Source: Tamlana sp. I1 (GTDB taxonomy: Bacteria > Bacteroidota > Bacteroidia > Flavobacteriales > Flavobacteriaceae). From it: a stretch of DNA of 64,000 nucleotides. Numbering within the stretch: position 1 is the first letter of the stretch; the number at the start of each line of letters is the position of its first letter. Positions 45,849-55,093 of the stretch are shown in pieces. Location of the stretch: assembly GCF_015355625.1 (NCBI RefSeq), contig NZ_JACLAF010000011.1, positions 62,001-126,000 on the forward strand, written 5' to 3'. A model generated the notes under the pieces. The model saw nothing but the letters and a program-made list of their open reading frames with translations. It was not told the DNA's origin and did no database searches. The translations under genes and the position numbers were made by a program.

Positions 45849-46320
45849 CGCATTAGAAGCATTAAAGGCTCTCAAGTACGCTAATTTAAAGGTTAATCAT
45901 CCTTTAATGCCTGAACATGCTATACCTAGACCAAAGTACACAGATCGAAATTCAAACGGGTTGACTCGATGTGTTATTGATTGGATAAAATTAAACGGAT
46001 TCCAGGCTGAACGAATAAACAGCATGGGGCGTATGATCGACAATAGAGAAACTATAATTGATTCAATTGGTAGATCTCGAAATATTGGAAGTGTAACCTG
46101 GACAAAGGGAACTGGTCAAGTTGGTACGGCAGATATTTCTGCCACGATTAAAGGCCGTTCGGTTAAGATAGAAATTAAGTGTAAAGCTACCGGAGATAAT
46201 AAGCAAAGTCCGGAACAAAAAGAATATCAAAAAAGCGTAGAAGCTGCAGGCGGTGTTTATCTAATAGTAAGAACCTTTCAAAGCTTTTTTGATTGGTATG
46301 TGGAATTTGTAAAAATGTAA
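45841..46320 (+). CDS. VRR-NUC-like PD-(D/E)XK nuclease
   Basis: A 159-residue putative nuclease. The PD-(D/E)XK core is visible: G-T-A-D-I (GTGQVGTADISATI, the D of motif II), then VKIEIKCKATGD (E-x-K, motif III) and QSPEQKEYQKSVEAAGGVYL with the conserved Gln of VRR-NUC enzymes. The N-terminal 75 residues include LTRCVIDWIKLNGFQAERIN, the usual first helix of phage VRR-NUC-type proteins. Members process branched DNA or act in phage replication and packaging. It overlaps its upstream neighbour and abuts the replication gene. Confidence 0.8.
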   Translation: MNNALEALKALKYANLKVNHPLMPEHAIPRPKYTDRNSNGLTRCVIDWIKLNGFQAERINSMGRMIDNRETIIDSIGRSRNIGSVTWTKGTGQVGTADISATIKGRSVKIEIKCKATGDNKQSPEQKEYQKSVEAAGGVYLIVRTFQSFFDWYVEFVKM

Positions 46321-46322
46321 TA

Positions 46323-47204
46323 ATGGCACAAAATATAAAAGATTTAAAAGCGGTGTACTTCAGCCACGATTGCAACGCTAGGAATGATGAGAAAATTATC
46401 TCATTACGTATGAAACATGGAACTTTAGGTTATGGCCTTTATTTTATGCTGTTAGAGCGTTTAGGGTCTTGCACAAACTACGTTGCTAAGTTAGATTATG
46501 ATTTAATGGCTTATGAATTAAGAGAGAGTCCTGAGATTTTGAAAAGTGTGATTGAGAATTTTGGATTATTTAAAATCACAGATGATAAGAAATATTTCTT
46601 TTCTCAAAGTTTTACGTCTAGAATGGCTTATAAAGACAAAAGCTCTATAAATGGTATTATAGGAAATTTAATTAGACATGGACACGCTACAAGGGATCAA
46701 TTAGATCAAATGTCAGAAGATGAAATTACAGCTCTAAACAACAAAATTAAAAGTGAAAAGTCGGGGGCGAACTCGGGGGCGAACTCGGGGGGCGGTCGCA
46801 ATAAAGAAAGTAAAGGAAGTAAAGAAAAAGAAAAAGAAAAAGAAGAAAGAAGAGAGAGAGAAAAAGACGCTCGCGCCATCGATATTTTGAAAGAAGAAAA
46901 AGAGTCTGAACTCGATGTATTGTGGATGCAAAATAAAACACAAATAAAAGACGCAAAAAAGCTAATTGATTCTTTCAACGACAAAATGGATTTAGAAGCC
47001 GCTCAAGGGAAAATTGAATTTGAATCTAAACAGCTTATGCCAAGATTTAGAACTTATGTTAGGCAATGGGTATCTAATACCCTAGAAAAAAAAGAAAGAG
47101 AAAGTAAAACCCCTGCACCAGATTCTTATGAATCAGGAAAACTACCTAGAAAAAACTACCCAAATGACGCCGATAGGATGTATAGCAAGATGAAAAGGCT
47201 TTAA
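46323..47204 (+). CDS. DUF4373 (Lin1244/Lin1753-like) replication-type protein
   Basis: A 293-residue protein. The frame opens earlier, but ATG 46323 (after the nuclease stop) gives the family N-terminus MAQNIKDLKAVYFSHDCNAR. The DUF4373 domain spans residues about 1-140 (LRMKHGTLGYGLYFMLLERL; SRMAYKDKSSINGIIGNLIR). A linker of low complexity (SGANSGANSGGGRNK, then KEKEKEKEERREREKDA) precedes a C-terminal helical part. The domain is common in replication regions of phages of Bacteroidota and Firmicutes and is thought to act in replication initiation. The linker DNA holds 12-bp GC-rich direct repeats and a 47-nt purine tract, a layout like an internal origin. Confidence 0.82.
   Translation: MAQNIKDLKAVYFSHDCNARNDEKIISLRMKHGTLGYGLYFMLLERLGSCTNYVAKLDYDLMAYELRESPEILKSVIENFGLFKITDDKKYFFSQSFTSRMAYKDKSSINGIIGNLIRHGHATRDQLDQMSEDEITALNNKIKSEKSGANSGANSGGGRNKESKGSKEKEKEKEERREREKDARAIDILKEEKESELDVLWMQNKTQIKDAKKLIDSFNDKMDLEAAQGKIEFESKQLMPRFRTYVRQWVSNTLEKKERESKTPAPDSYESGKLPRKNYPNDADRMYSKMKRL
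46761..46867 (+). repeat. 12-bp GC-rich direct repeats followed by a purine tract (origin candidate)
   Basis: TCGGGGGCGAAC occurs at 46761-46772 and 46773-46784, with a diverged third copy TCGGGGGGCGGT at 46785-46796. A purine-only run occupies 46821-46867. The GC-rich block stands out in AT-rich surroundings. The repeats lie inside the DUF4373 gene, as phage lambda iterons lie inside gene O. Confidence 0.5.
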
Positions 47205-47347
47205 AAATCAATTCTAACGCAAAAATAAGCTAATCCTAGAGTGTTTTAACAAACTAAAGTAATTGTATTAACAAATCATTTAAACAGTCTTAAAACAACC
47301 CTAAAATAGACAAATAAAATATTACTAAATTTTTAAATAAAATAACA
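47205..47347. other. Short gap before the second early gene group
   Basis: 143 bp, very AT-rich, with AAACAA words; no dyad or terminator strong enough to call. It may hold a promoter for the gene at 47348. Confidence 0.3.
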
Positions 47348-47617
47348 ATGGAGAATCAAACAAAAATTAATGATGCGCGTAACTTTATGAGTAGATCTAA
47401 AGTAATACCTGAATCACTCAAAGCAAAATGGCTAGAACGAATTAAATATGATAGTAAGGTGTCAATTCAGGACCAAGTTAAAGAGTTGGAAGATGAAGTA
47501 GCTGAAGTTTCTATGGGTGTTACAGGTAAATTTCCGGAAGGATATAAGGCTGATGATGCAGCTAATGAAGTAGATGCTGATGAGGTGATAGATGATGTGT
47601 TAAACAGTTTAATGTAA
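47348..47617 (+). CDS. Small acidic protein of unknown function
   Basis: An 89-residue cytoplasmic protein with no recognised domain. The N-terminal half is helical and basic (FMSRSKVIPESLKAKWLERI), and the C-terminal half strongly acidic (YKADDAANEVDADEVIDDVL). Seven bp separate it from the next gene. Its place between replication and tail genes could fit a scaffold or assembly factor, but nothing in the sequence proves this. Confidence 0.65.
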   Translation: MENQTKINDARNFMSRSKVIPESLKAKWLERIKYDSKVSIQDQVKELEDEVAEVSMGVTGKFPEGYKADDAANEVDADEVIDDVLNSLM

Positions 47618-47624
47618 AATAATA

Positions 47625-48341
47625 ATGGCAGCAACAAAAGAATTTAAAAGAATCCTAATAGATGAGGATAAAAAACATCTTTCAAAAATTGTAAATCAAA
47701 TAGAGAAATTTCAACCTCTTTTGCAAAAATTAAAGGCAAAATTTGAGGGTTTAGAGTTAGGTCCGTTAACCGATGAAGTTTATCAGGAGTTAGTATCTCA
47801 AGGCAGTAAAAGATTAGCTCAGGAACATTTAAAAAACCTAAATGGACAATGTGAAAAGGCTGGCATAACTTCTCAAATAATTAAAGAAGGGTTTTATAAA
47901 ACGAGCCAGGATCGAATTAATCAATTAAATGACGTTTTAGGTAAACTGAAAAACCTTAGACCGATTGATATTAGTTTGGTAACTAATTTTAATGTGCCAT
48001 CATTACGTCCAACTGATATTTATTATAGCCAAAAAAGAAATTTGTTTATGGTGGGACCAGAACAAAAGGAAAAATTATTAGAGAAGTATTGTAGGGTTTA
48101 TATTGAAACTGAAAAGGAAAAAACAGCGGTAACCGCTTTAGAGAATCTAGTAAAAGCTTATAACGAATTTACAAGTATTACAGATGGATCTTTGTTGAGA
48201 TTCTGCGGCTTAAAGGGTTTAGATAGTTTCGTTGTTGATCATATTGAAATAAATGCAGGAAACAAAGCCGCAAACAATAAGGTTGAAATCTTAAAAGAAG
48301 CTAAAGCCAAATCAAAAGATTTAGTTTTAGCTATGGTGTAA
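47625..48341 (+). CDS. Helical protein of unknown function
   Basis: A 238-residue protein, mostly predicted helix, with coiled-coil-like stretches at about 15-50 (EDKKHLSKIVNQIEKFQPLL) and 95-125. No family is recognised. A central loop (NFNVPSLRPTDIYYSQKRNL) is the only non-helical segment. A terminator follows 101 bp after its stop and ends the early region. Confidence 0.65.
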   Translation: MAATKEFKRILIDEDKKHLSKIVNQIEKFQPLLQKLKAKFEGLELGPLTDEVYQELVSQGSKRLAQEHLKNLNGQCEKAGITSQIIKEGFYKTSQDRINQLNDVLGKLKNLRPIDISLVTNFNVPSLRPTDIYYSQKRNLFMVGPEQKEKLLEKYCRVYIETEKEKTAVTALENLVKAYNEFTSITDGSLLRFCGLKGLDSFVVDHIEINAGNKAANNKVEILKEAKAKSKDLVLAMV

Positions 48342-49158
48342 TGCTTAGATATTTATAAATAATATCAATATTCCTACACCCTTTAAACTTCCTACGGTAT
48401 TTTAAAACGAGAGCCAGCGGCTATTGGGGAGTTGTTTATCAAAGATGTTAGTGCAAACTAGCATCTTTTTTTTGTTGATAATTGTTGATTTTATTTTGGG
48501 CTTTTTTTGAGTTAATTTGTCGTTTACTTTTTATTCCAAAAACTACTAAAGGGGTAAAAAAAAAAGGTGTATAATCAAAAAAGTTTTATCAATATAGCGT
48601 GTTTTATCTATTAATTAAAACTTGTCAAAACTTGATACCCAGGGGTGTATAAAAATTTAATTCTTCAAAATTGGGGATCGGTTAAATCACAATAAAGCTT
48701 ATCTTTTATAGGTTCTATTCTGTAATTGAACACAAGTCAGATTATTAAGTGGTTTAAATACAGTCATTTAGTTTAAGGTTAGTTGGTTAATTGTGCACAT
48801 TTTGAGCATAAAATATTATTATTCTATTTTTTTAATGCGTTTTACAAGGTTTCATGTGTTATTTGTATAATAAATAATATTTCTATTCTTTTGCTAGTGT
48901 TAATAAGGGTTTACAGCGTTTTTAAATGTTGTGAACCTTTTTATTTGCCCGCAATTTGCCCGTTTTTTTTCAGTTAATTTGTCCTTTTACTCAAAATTGA
49001 GGAAAGTCTATACATTCTTTATATCCATATTCAAACATTCTTTTAGGGCAATTTGTAAAACCCAATCCAACTACGGAATTAACTAGGTTATTTAACGGTT
49101 CAAATCGCATCTATATTTTACATTGTTACCAAGTAAAACTTTTAAAAGATAGACTATT
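48342..49158. other. 817-bp stretch without clear genes between the early and tail modules
   Basis: It holds a strong terminator (48443-48473), two near-identical words (GAGTTAATTTGTCGTTTACT near 48510 and CAGTTAATTTGTCCTTTTAC near 48970), a tandem ATTTGCCCG pair near 48943-48962, and a TGTGCACA palindrome at 48792-48799. A 64-codon frame at 48783-48977 is hydrophobic but starts with TTG and has no ribosome site; it is not called. The region probably contains the promoter of the tail module and may encode an RNA or protein too short to identify. Confidence 0.5.
48443..48473 (+). terminator. Rho-independent terminator ending the early region
   Basis: Ten-base stem AGATGTTAGT / ACTAGCATCT (one G-T pair) with loop GCAA, followed by T7 or more. 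Confidence 0.88.
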
Positions 49159-49344
49159 ATGGGATTGTTACAAAACGATATTAACAGAACTAAAATTCAG
49201 GCACACAAATTTGAAGATATAACAGATTGCAATACGTTCATGCAAAATCAAAGCAGTCGTATTATTCAATTTGAAACTTTTTATAATACAACCTTAGACA
49301 AATGTGTTTATGTGATTTTACTTAAAGTAAATATTGATAATTAA
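49159..49344 (+). CDS. Small protein of unknown function, first gene of the tail module
   Basis: A 61-residue protein (MGLLQNDINRTKIQAHKFED...) ending 3 bp before the next gene. No domain is recognised. The tight spacing to the gene at 49348, and of that gene to the tape-measure gene, makes this an operon of four. Confidence 0.55.
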   Translation: MGLLQNDINRTKIQAHKFEDITDCNTFMQNQSSRIIQFETFYNTTLDKCVYVILLKVNIDN

Positions 49345-49347
49345 AAG

Positions 49348-49761
49348 ATGGCACTAGATAAACATTTAAAAACACTACATAAAGCACATGATTTATTAGA
49401 TAAATATCATGATACCATGATTTCTATTCTTAAGGAATTAGGTGAGAAAATAACAAATAAAGCGAGACAGTCTGCTCCTGATATTAAGGATGGAAGTTCT
49501 CATAGTTTTTTACTAGGCTATAGTGTTATTTATAAAGGGAAAGGTGTTTTTAATTATAATGAAGGTCTTGATAACTGCGACAAAATATGTAATAATATTT
49601 CTAATTATTTAGCCAGATTATGCCCTGACAACTATGGTTTAGTGATAATTAATGATGTGAACTATGTAATCTATTTCCCTTCTAAAGATTGTAAAAGTTT
49701 TAAATCACATACAGGTTTAATTACATCGGATATGATTTCCGATAATATTGTTAAAATTTAA
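49348..49761 (+). CDS. Possible HK97 gp10-like minor tail or connector protein
   Basis: A 137-residue protein. An N-terminal helix (LDKYHDTMISILKELGEKIT) leads into NKARQSAPDIKDG, and a strand pair near the end reads LVIINDVNYVIYFPSKD. This order (helix, K-A-x-x-x-AP, then N-V-x-Y-x-x-Y) loosely resembles HK97 gp10-type tail-completion proteins, but the residues are too few for certainty. Cysteines are unusually frequent (C-D-K-I-C-N, ARLCPDN, KDCKS) for this organism's cytoplasmic proteins. It is followed 4 bp later by the tape-measure gene, which favours a tail role. Confidence 0.5.
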   Translation: MALDKHLKTLHKAHDLLDKYHDTMISILKELGEKITNKARQSAPDIKDGSSHSFLLGYSVIYKGKGVFNYNEGLDNCDKICNNISNYLARLCPDNYGLVIINDVNYVIYFPSKDCKSFKSHTGLITSDMISDNIVKI

Positions 49762-49765
49762 GATC

Positions 49766-52700
49766 ATGGGAGTAGTAAGCGGCGAAAACTCATTGTTTTT
49801 TGCTACAGGATTAGACAATTCGGGGTTAAAACAAGATTCTTTTGATGCTGTTGGTATCATACAGAGCATGGGAAGTAAAATAGCAAGCATAAATCCATTT
49901 GCAGCTTTGGCTGTAGGTGCAATTGCGGCTTTTACTGCCATATCTGTTGACGCTTATAAGTTGTCTAAAAACTTTGAGCAGGCTATGAAAGAGGTTGAAA
50001 CTATTTCTGCAGCTACACAAAAAAACTTCAAAGGCATTTCTAAAGAGGTTTTCGAGCTTTCAAAAATAACACCAGATGGTCCTGAAAAATTAGCTAAAGC
50101 ATATTATCAAATAGTATCTGCTGGATATGATGGGGCTAAAGGTATCAAGTTATTAGAAACGGCATCTAAAGCAGCCGTTGCGGGTGTTACAGATACTATT
50201 ACAGCAGCCGATGGAATAACAACTGTATTAAATGCTTTTAACCTAGAAGCAGAGGAAGCCACAGATGTTGCCGATGTCATGTTTAAAACCGTGCAATTAG
50301 GTAAAACTACATTCTCAGAATTAGCTGCAAACCTGTCTACTGTAGCCCCGTTAGCAGCATCATCTGGTATTGGATTCGACCAAGTATCTGGTGCAATTGC
50401 ATCATTAACAAAACAAGGTGTGCCAACAGCACAAGCTATGACACAAATTAGAGCTGCCATAGTTGGTGCAAATGAAGCTTTAGGGGATGGTTGGTCCAAC
50501 ACGCTTACATTACAAGATGCTTTTCAAAAACTATATGAAGAGGCCGGAGGTAGTCAAGTAAAGCTTCAAAAAATGGTAGGAAGTATTGAAGCTGTTTCTG
50601 GAATTCTAGGATTGGCAGGAGACAAAGCGAAAGGCGCTGCAAGCGATTTACAAGCCATGGGGGATGCTGCAGGGTCTAGTGAAGGCGCTTTTAGAAGAAT
50701 GTCCTCATCAAATGTTAATCAAATAGACATCCTAAGAAATAGAATAACAGCAACTACCAAAGGTATTGGGGATGCTGTATTAAGCATGAGTAATGATATT
50801 GCAGGGGGATTAAATGATTTATTAGAACCTTTAGACGGGGTTGTTTCCGGACTAGAAGATGAGCGTTTAAATTTATTAAAATTAGAGTCTACTGTAAAGG
50901 ATAGCAACACAAGTAACGAGGAACGAATTAAATTAATTCAAGAATTAAAAGAAAAATATCCTGGCTTATTATCAAACATTGATGCGGAAACTATAAGTAA
51001 TGATGAGTTATCACTTTCCATAAGAAAAGTAAATGACCAACTTATTAATAAAATAATTTTAGCAAAAAAAGATGTTGAAATAAATAATCAAAACGAAAAC
51101 ACGGCAAAAGTAAGATTAGATGTTATAGAGAGAGAAGATGAGATTAGAAAGAACCTAGTTAAACTAGCCGAAAAAGAAGGTATTATTTTAAAAGATAATG
51201 CAACATTAATAGAACAAAGTAAAGACTTTTTACAACAAGCAGGGCGTCAAGAAGGAGGTAGGCTTATTAATCCGATCGTTGAATTTTCACATCAATTAGT
51301 GTTATTAGAGAAGTCTCAACAAATTCTAAATAGCGCTGAAAGAGAAGGAACAAAACTATATGAAGAAAAACAAAAATTAGCAGATAGACTCGGTATTACT
51401 TTAGAAGATAATTCGAAGAAAATAACCGATGAGACTAAAAAACAACTCGCTTTAATAGCTGCTATTACTAAAGAGCAGTATGTTAAAAATAATGATGTTT
51501 TAAAACAGTTTTTGAACTCAGACAATAAAGCTATTGCCGAGGCTGCCGAAAAAAGAAAAGCGTTTTTTGATTTTACCCCAAAAGGAGATCCCGAAGAAGA
51601 TAACACGTTTATTGATTATCTGAAAAAGAAGGAAGAGCAGTATGATTCATACACTTTGGCTATTCTTAATAAAGATGAAGATTTAGCAAATAAGCTTAGA
51701 GATCAATACGATTTAAAAGAGGAAGATTACACAAGTTATCTTAGAGCTTTATACGCAGAGACTGAGGACCATAATAAAAAAATAAAAATATTAGAAGCTT
51801 TAAATGGAAGCTCTATTATACCAAGAGCCGAACAAGAAGTAGCTTCAGAACTTGAGCCATTACCTATTGTACTTGATATAAAAATTGACACGAATTCTAT
51901 TAACGCAATAAGTGCCAAATTACAAGATTTATACAAAGAGTTCAACGAGGCGCAAACAGAAGAAGAAGCCAGAGCTGTTGCGGAACAAATAAAAATATAC
52001 AAAAAGAAACTTGATGAAAAACAGGCCCTTTTAAAAGAAGAGGAAGCCTCTGAAACACAACTTACAAGACATATTTCAGACATGTCCAATATTGCGCTTA
52101 AAGCTCATATTTCGAATTTAAGGAAGCGTGTAGAGGAACATAAAAAGGCAGGAAAAGATATTAAATTTCTTGAAGATGAGATAGCGCAATCCCAAGAGCA
52201 AATTGGTAGCAATATTACCGATACTATTGGGCAAATAACTGGTGCCGTACAAGAAGCATCTTCATTATTTAGAAAGTTTGGAGACGAAGATACAGCACAA
52301 TTATTAGATCAGTTGGCAGGTGTTGCAGAAGGCGCTGGAAGTATAGCCAAAGGTATTCTAACTGGAAACCCATTAGATGTAATTACTGGCGCTTTAAAAG
52401 TTCTAAATTCAGCCATAACAGTCGAGGTGGTTAGCGATACTGAAAAATTTGAAAACGCAATTAAAAAGCTAGAAAGCGCAATTGAGCAGTTAGACTATGT
52501 GATTTCAAAAAGTATAGGTCAAGATAAAGTAACCAGTAGAAAACAAGCTATTGATGATTTAAAAGCACTTGAAGAGCAAGCACAATTAGCTAAAGAAGCT
52601 GAATTAAATGCGAGAAAAGAAGTTAAATTACTAGGTATTACTGTAGGCAAAAAAGGAGCTGGGAGCGGAACAGATGCGAATAAGTTAGAAGAGCTAACCG

Positions 52701-53368
52701 ATAAAATGGAAGAGGCTAGACGCAAAGCTGTAGAATTTCAAGAGCAGCTTAATGAGCTTTACACTGGCACAACTGAAAAAACAATTGTAGATAGTATCAT
52801 AGCAGGTTTAAAAGAGGGTAAGAGATCTGTAGAAGATTTTGCAGATAACTTCAAAGAATTGATTCAAAACGCAATGCTTAATGCTTTTCAACTTAAATAC
52901 CTAGATAATCAGATTGATAAGTTTTATGAAGATTTTGCTTTAGCCGGAGCAGATAGCACATATTCAATAAGCGAAATTGAAGCTCTAAAAAGCTTGTACA
53001 ATCAAATCCTTAATGGTGCTCAAAGTGAGTTAGACGCTATAAACGATGTGCTTAACGGTGCTGGAATTGGTGGTATTGGAAGCGATACCTCTAATAGTGA
53101 AGCTGGTCTTGCAGGGGCTATAAGACGAGAAATAACCGAAGAAACAGGAAGCGAAATAGCAGGATTATTAAGAGGTGGATATGATTTGGCTAAACAGCAT
53201 TTTGAAATCTCAATTAAACAGTACGATTCTCTAAATAACATTGTGGCATTTTCAGAACGTATTGCTGATAATACAGCAAACACCGTACTAGAGCTGCAAA
53301 ACGCCATAATAGAATTAAAGAAAATAGCAGACCATACAGAACGTCATTATCTTTTAGATTTAGGATAG
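49766..53368 (+). CDS. Phage tail tape-measure protein
   Basis: A 1200-residue protein, the only large gene of the element. Residues about 35-380 form the tape-measure core domain: KNFEQAMKEVETISAATQKN, LSKITPDGPEKLAKAYYQIV, SAGYDGAKGIKLLETASKAA and SELAANLSTVAPLAASSGIG, with two hydrophobic helices near 38-60. Long charged helices and coiled coils fill about 400-900. The start is ATG 49766; a TTG further up lies inside the preceding gene. Tape-measure proteins set tail length and are extruded from the tail tip during infection. By the known scale of about 0.15 nm per residue, a tail near 180 nm is implied. It is followed by the tail hub gene. Confidence 0.92.
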   Translation: MGVVSGENSLFFATGLDNSGLKQDSFDAVGIIQSMGSKIASINPFAALAVGAIAAFTAISVDAYKLSKNFEQAMKEVETISAATQKNFKGISKEVFELSKITPDGPEKLAKAYYQIVSAGYDGAKGIKLLETASKAAVAGVTDTITAADGITTVLNAFNLEAEEATDVADVMFKTVQLGKTTFSELAANLSTVAPLAASSGIGFDQVSGAIASLTKQGVPTAQAMTQIRAAIVGANEALGDGWSNTLTLQDAFQKLYEEAGGSQVKLQKMVGSIEAVSGILGLAGDKAKGAASDLQAMGDAAGSSEGAFRRMSSSNVNQIDILRNRITATTKGIGDAVLSMSNDIAGGLNDLLEPLDGVVSGLEDERLNLLKLESTVKDSNTSNEERIKLIQELKEKYPGLLSNIDAETISNDELSLSIRKVNDQLINKIILAKKDVEINNQNENTAKVRLDVIEREDEIRKNLVKLAEKEGIILKDNATLIEQSKDFLQQAGRQEGGRLINPIVEFSHQLVLLEKSQQILNSAEREGTKLYEEKQKLADRLGITLEDNSKKITDETKKQLALIAAITKEQYVKNNDVLKQFLNSDNKAIAEAAEKRKAFFDFTPKGDPEEDNTFIDYLKKKEEQYDSYTLAILNKDEDLANKLRDQYDLKEEDYTSYLRALYAETEDHNKKIKILEALNGSSIIPRAEQEVASELEPLPIVLDIKIDTNSINAISAKLQDLYKEFNEAQTEEEARAVAEQIKIYKKKLDEKQALLKEEEASETQLTRHISDMSNIALKAHISNLRKRVEEHKKAGKDIKFLEDEIAQSQEQIGSNITDTIGQITGAVQEASSLFRKFGDEDTAQLLDQLAGVAEGAGSIAKGILTGNPLDVITGALKVLNSAITVEVVSDTEKFENAIKKLESAIEQLDYVISKSIGQDKVTSRKQAIDDLKALEEQAQLAKEAELNARKEVKLLGITVGKKGAGSGTDANKLEELTDKMEEARRKAVEFQEQLNELYTGTTEKTIVDSIIAGLKEGKRSVEDFADNFKELIQNAMLNAFQLKYLDNQIDKFYEDFALAGADSTYSISEIEALKSLYNQILNGAQSELDAINDVLNGAGIGGIGSDTSNSEAGLAGAIRREITEETGSEIAGLLRGGYDLAKQHFEISIKQYDSLNNIVAFSERIADNTANTVLELQNAIIELKKIADHTERHYLLDLG

Positions 53369-53398
53369 ATGCGTATTTTAAATAAACACAGTTGACTT

Positions 53399-55057
53399 AT
53401 GCCAGTATTAAATATTTACAGAAACAACACAATAATTGCCTCTCCAGAAATAGATGAAGGAACAAAGCTAGTACGCCGTATTATGAATGCTCAGCGTGTA
53501 ACGGCTAATTTTGTAGCTAATGAGGTGCTTCCATTGGAGCTTGGTGATTATGTTACTGTGCAAGGTGAGAATTATTATTTAAACCAGTTGCCTACGGTCG
53601 ATAAAACCAATGAAAACAGCTATAAATATGTAGTAGTTTTTCAAAGTATACTCTACAACCTGTATAAAAAAATGCTTATTTCTTCAGATGGATTAACCGA
53701 TTTTAGCTATACAGGAACCGCAGAAGATATGCTTTTGTTAATAATAAGTAACATTAACCAAATAGAAATTGGTTGGAGTGTTGGTAATGTAGATGATACC
53801 GAAATTAAAACCATACAGTTTGCAAATGAAAGCTGTAGAACGGCACTTACTCTAATTGCATCAACATTTAACCTAGAGTTTTATTTAAATGGAAAAACTG
53901 TTTATTTAGAAGAAGCTATTGGTACCATTAGAGATTTAACATTTAAATACGGTCAAAACAGTGGTTTGTATAACATTATTAGAAAGCCAGTAGAAAGTAA
54001 AAGCCTAGTTACAAGATTATACGCTTACGGCGCTACAAAAAACCTGCCTTACACCTACAGAGACCACGCTAAACGTTTGGTTTTTGAGGAGCGTTATTTA
54101 GAAAAAAACGAAACTGTTTACGGTATTCAAGAGGGGTATTATACTAACGACGATATTTTCCCAAACCGCACGGCAACATTAACGGCCGTTAGCGATTCGT
54201 TTGGCGATGGCGAGGGGCATGTAACCGATGCCTCGTTAGACTTTAATATAAACGATTATATTACTGAAACACGACCTAAAATAGTATTTAAAAGCGGGGA
54301 ATTAAGTGGCTATGAGTTCGAAGTTTGGAAGTACGACCACGACACGAAAAGCATTTATTTTAATCCATTAAAAGAGGGTGATGGTTTTGAAATTCCTAGC
54401 GAAACCAATATGCCTGCAATTGGTGATAAATACACTTTGGTTAACATAAACATGCCACCCATTTATATTATTGAGGCTGAGGACGCTTTAAAGGCCGCGG
54501 CGCAAAAGTATTTAGATAGTAATTGTACGCCAAAAAGCCTTTATTTAGTTAAGTTAGACCATAAGTTTGTAAAAACAAACGCAATTACTTTAGATGCTGG
54601 CGACCTTGTGAAAATTGAAGATGCTTACTTGGGAATAGATCAGGCCATACGCGTTAATCAAATTACTTTTCCTCTGGTTAATCCTAATAAAATTGAAGCT
54701 GTAATTGCCGACTTTATTCCGTACAGCCTTCAGGAGCAAATAACAAAAGTTACTTCTAATATTAATCGAACTATCAATAATATTAATAACACTGTAACGA
54801 ATAATACAAGAGTTGTAAATAATAACACCACGGTTAACGGCGGCGAGGTTAATAAAATTAAAATTAATGGTCAGGAGTTTTGGTGGGAAAAAGCCTTTGA
54901 TAATAGCGGGGCAGATTTAGAGCCTAACGATGTGATTTATGGCAACTACTGGAACCGTTACATTTTTGTAAAAAAGTGGACGTTTTTAGGCGGCATTAAA
55001 GAGCTTCGAGAGAGCTGGGACGAAATTGAAACTATAGACGAAACACCAGAGCCATGA
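53399..55057 (+). CDS. Phage tail hub / endopeptidase-tail-like protein
   Basis: A 552-residue tail protein following the tape-measure gene by 30 bp, the standard position of the distal tail and hub (Tal-like) proteins. The N-terminal 400 residues fit the hub fold of long-tailed phages: LPLELGDYVTVQGENYYLNQ, YKYVVVFQSILYNLYKKMLI, LIASTFNLEFYLNGKTVYLE, then SLVTRLYAYGATKNLPYTYR. A linker rich in Asn (INRTINNINNTVTNNTRVVN; about residues 460-490) looks like a trimeric stalk. The last 70 residues (INGQEFWWEKAFDNSGAD to DETPEP) may contact receptor or host surface. No separate tail fibre or chaperone gene follows. Confidence 0.82.
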   Translation: MPVLNIYRNNTIIASPEIDEGTKLVRRIMNAQRVTANFVANEVLPLELGDYVTVQGENYYLNQLPTVDKTNENSYKYVVVFQSILYNLYKKMLISSDGLTDFSYTGTAEDMLLLIISNINQIEIGWSVGNVDDTEIKTIQFANESCRTALTLIASTFNLEFYLNGKTVYLEEAIGTIRDLTFKYGQNSGLYNIIRKPVESKSLVTRLYAYGATKNLPYTYRDHAKRLVFEERYLEKNETVYGIQEGYYTNDDIFPNRTATLTAVSDSFGDGEGHVTDASLDFNINDYITETRPKIVFKSGELSGYEFEVWKYDHDTKSIYFNPLKEGDGFEIPSETNMPAIGDKYTLVNINMPPIYIIEAEDALKAAAQKYLDSNCTPKSLYLVKLDHKFVKTNAITLDAGDLVKIEDAYLGIDQAIRVNQITFPLVNPNKIEAVIADFIPYSLQEQITKVTSNINRTINNINNTVTNNTRVVNNNTTVNGGEVNKIKINGQEFWWEKAFDNSGADLEPNDVIYGNYWNRYIFVKKWTFLGGIKELRESWDEIETIDETPEP

Positions 55058-55093
55058 GTAAATCGATATTTAAAAGGTTACGAGTTAGAATTT

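Noticed and set aside
46706-46984. Three overlapping minus-strand open frames in the purine tract
   Set aside because: They are serine/phenylalanine-rich shadows of the A/G-rich linker in the DUF4373 gene and have no family features.
48783-48977. 64-codon hydrophobic frame
   Set aside because: TTG start, no ribosome site and no promoter at a fitting distance; most probably chance in AT-rich DNA.
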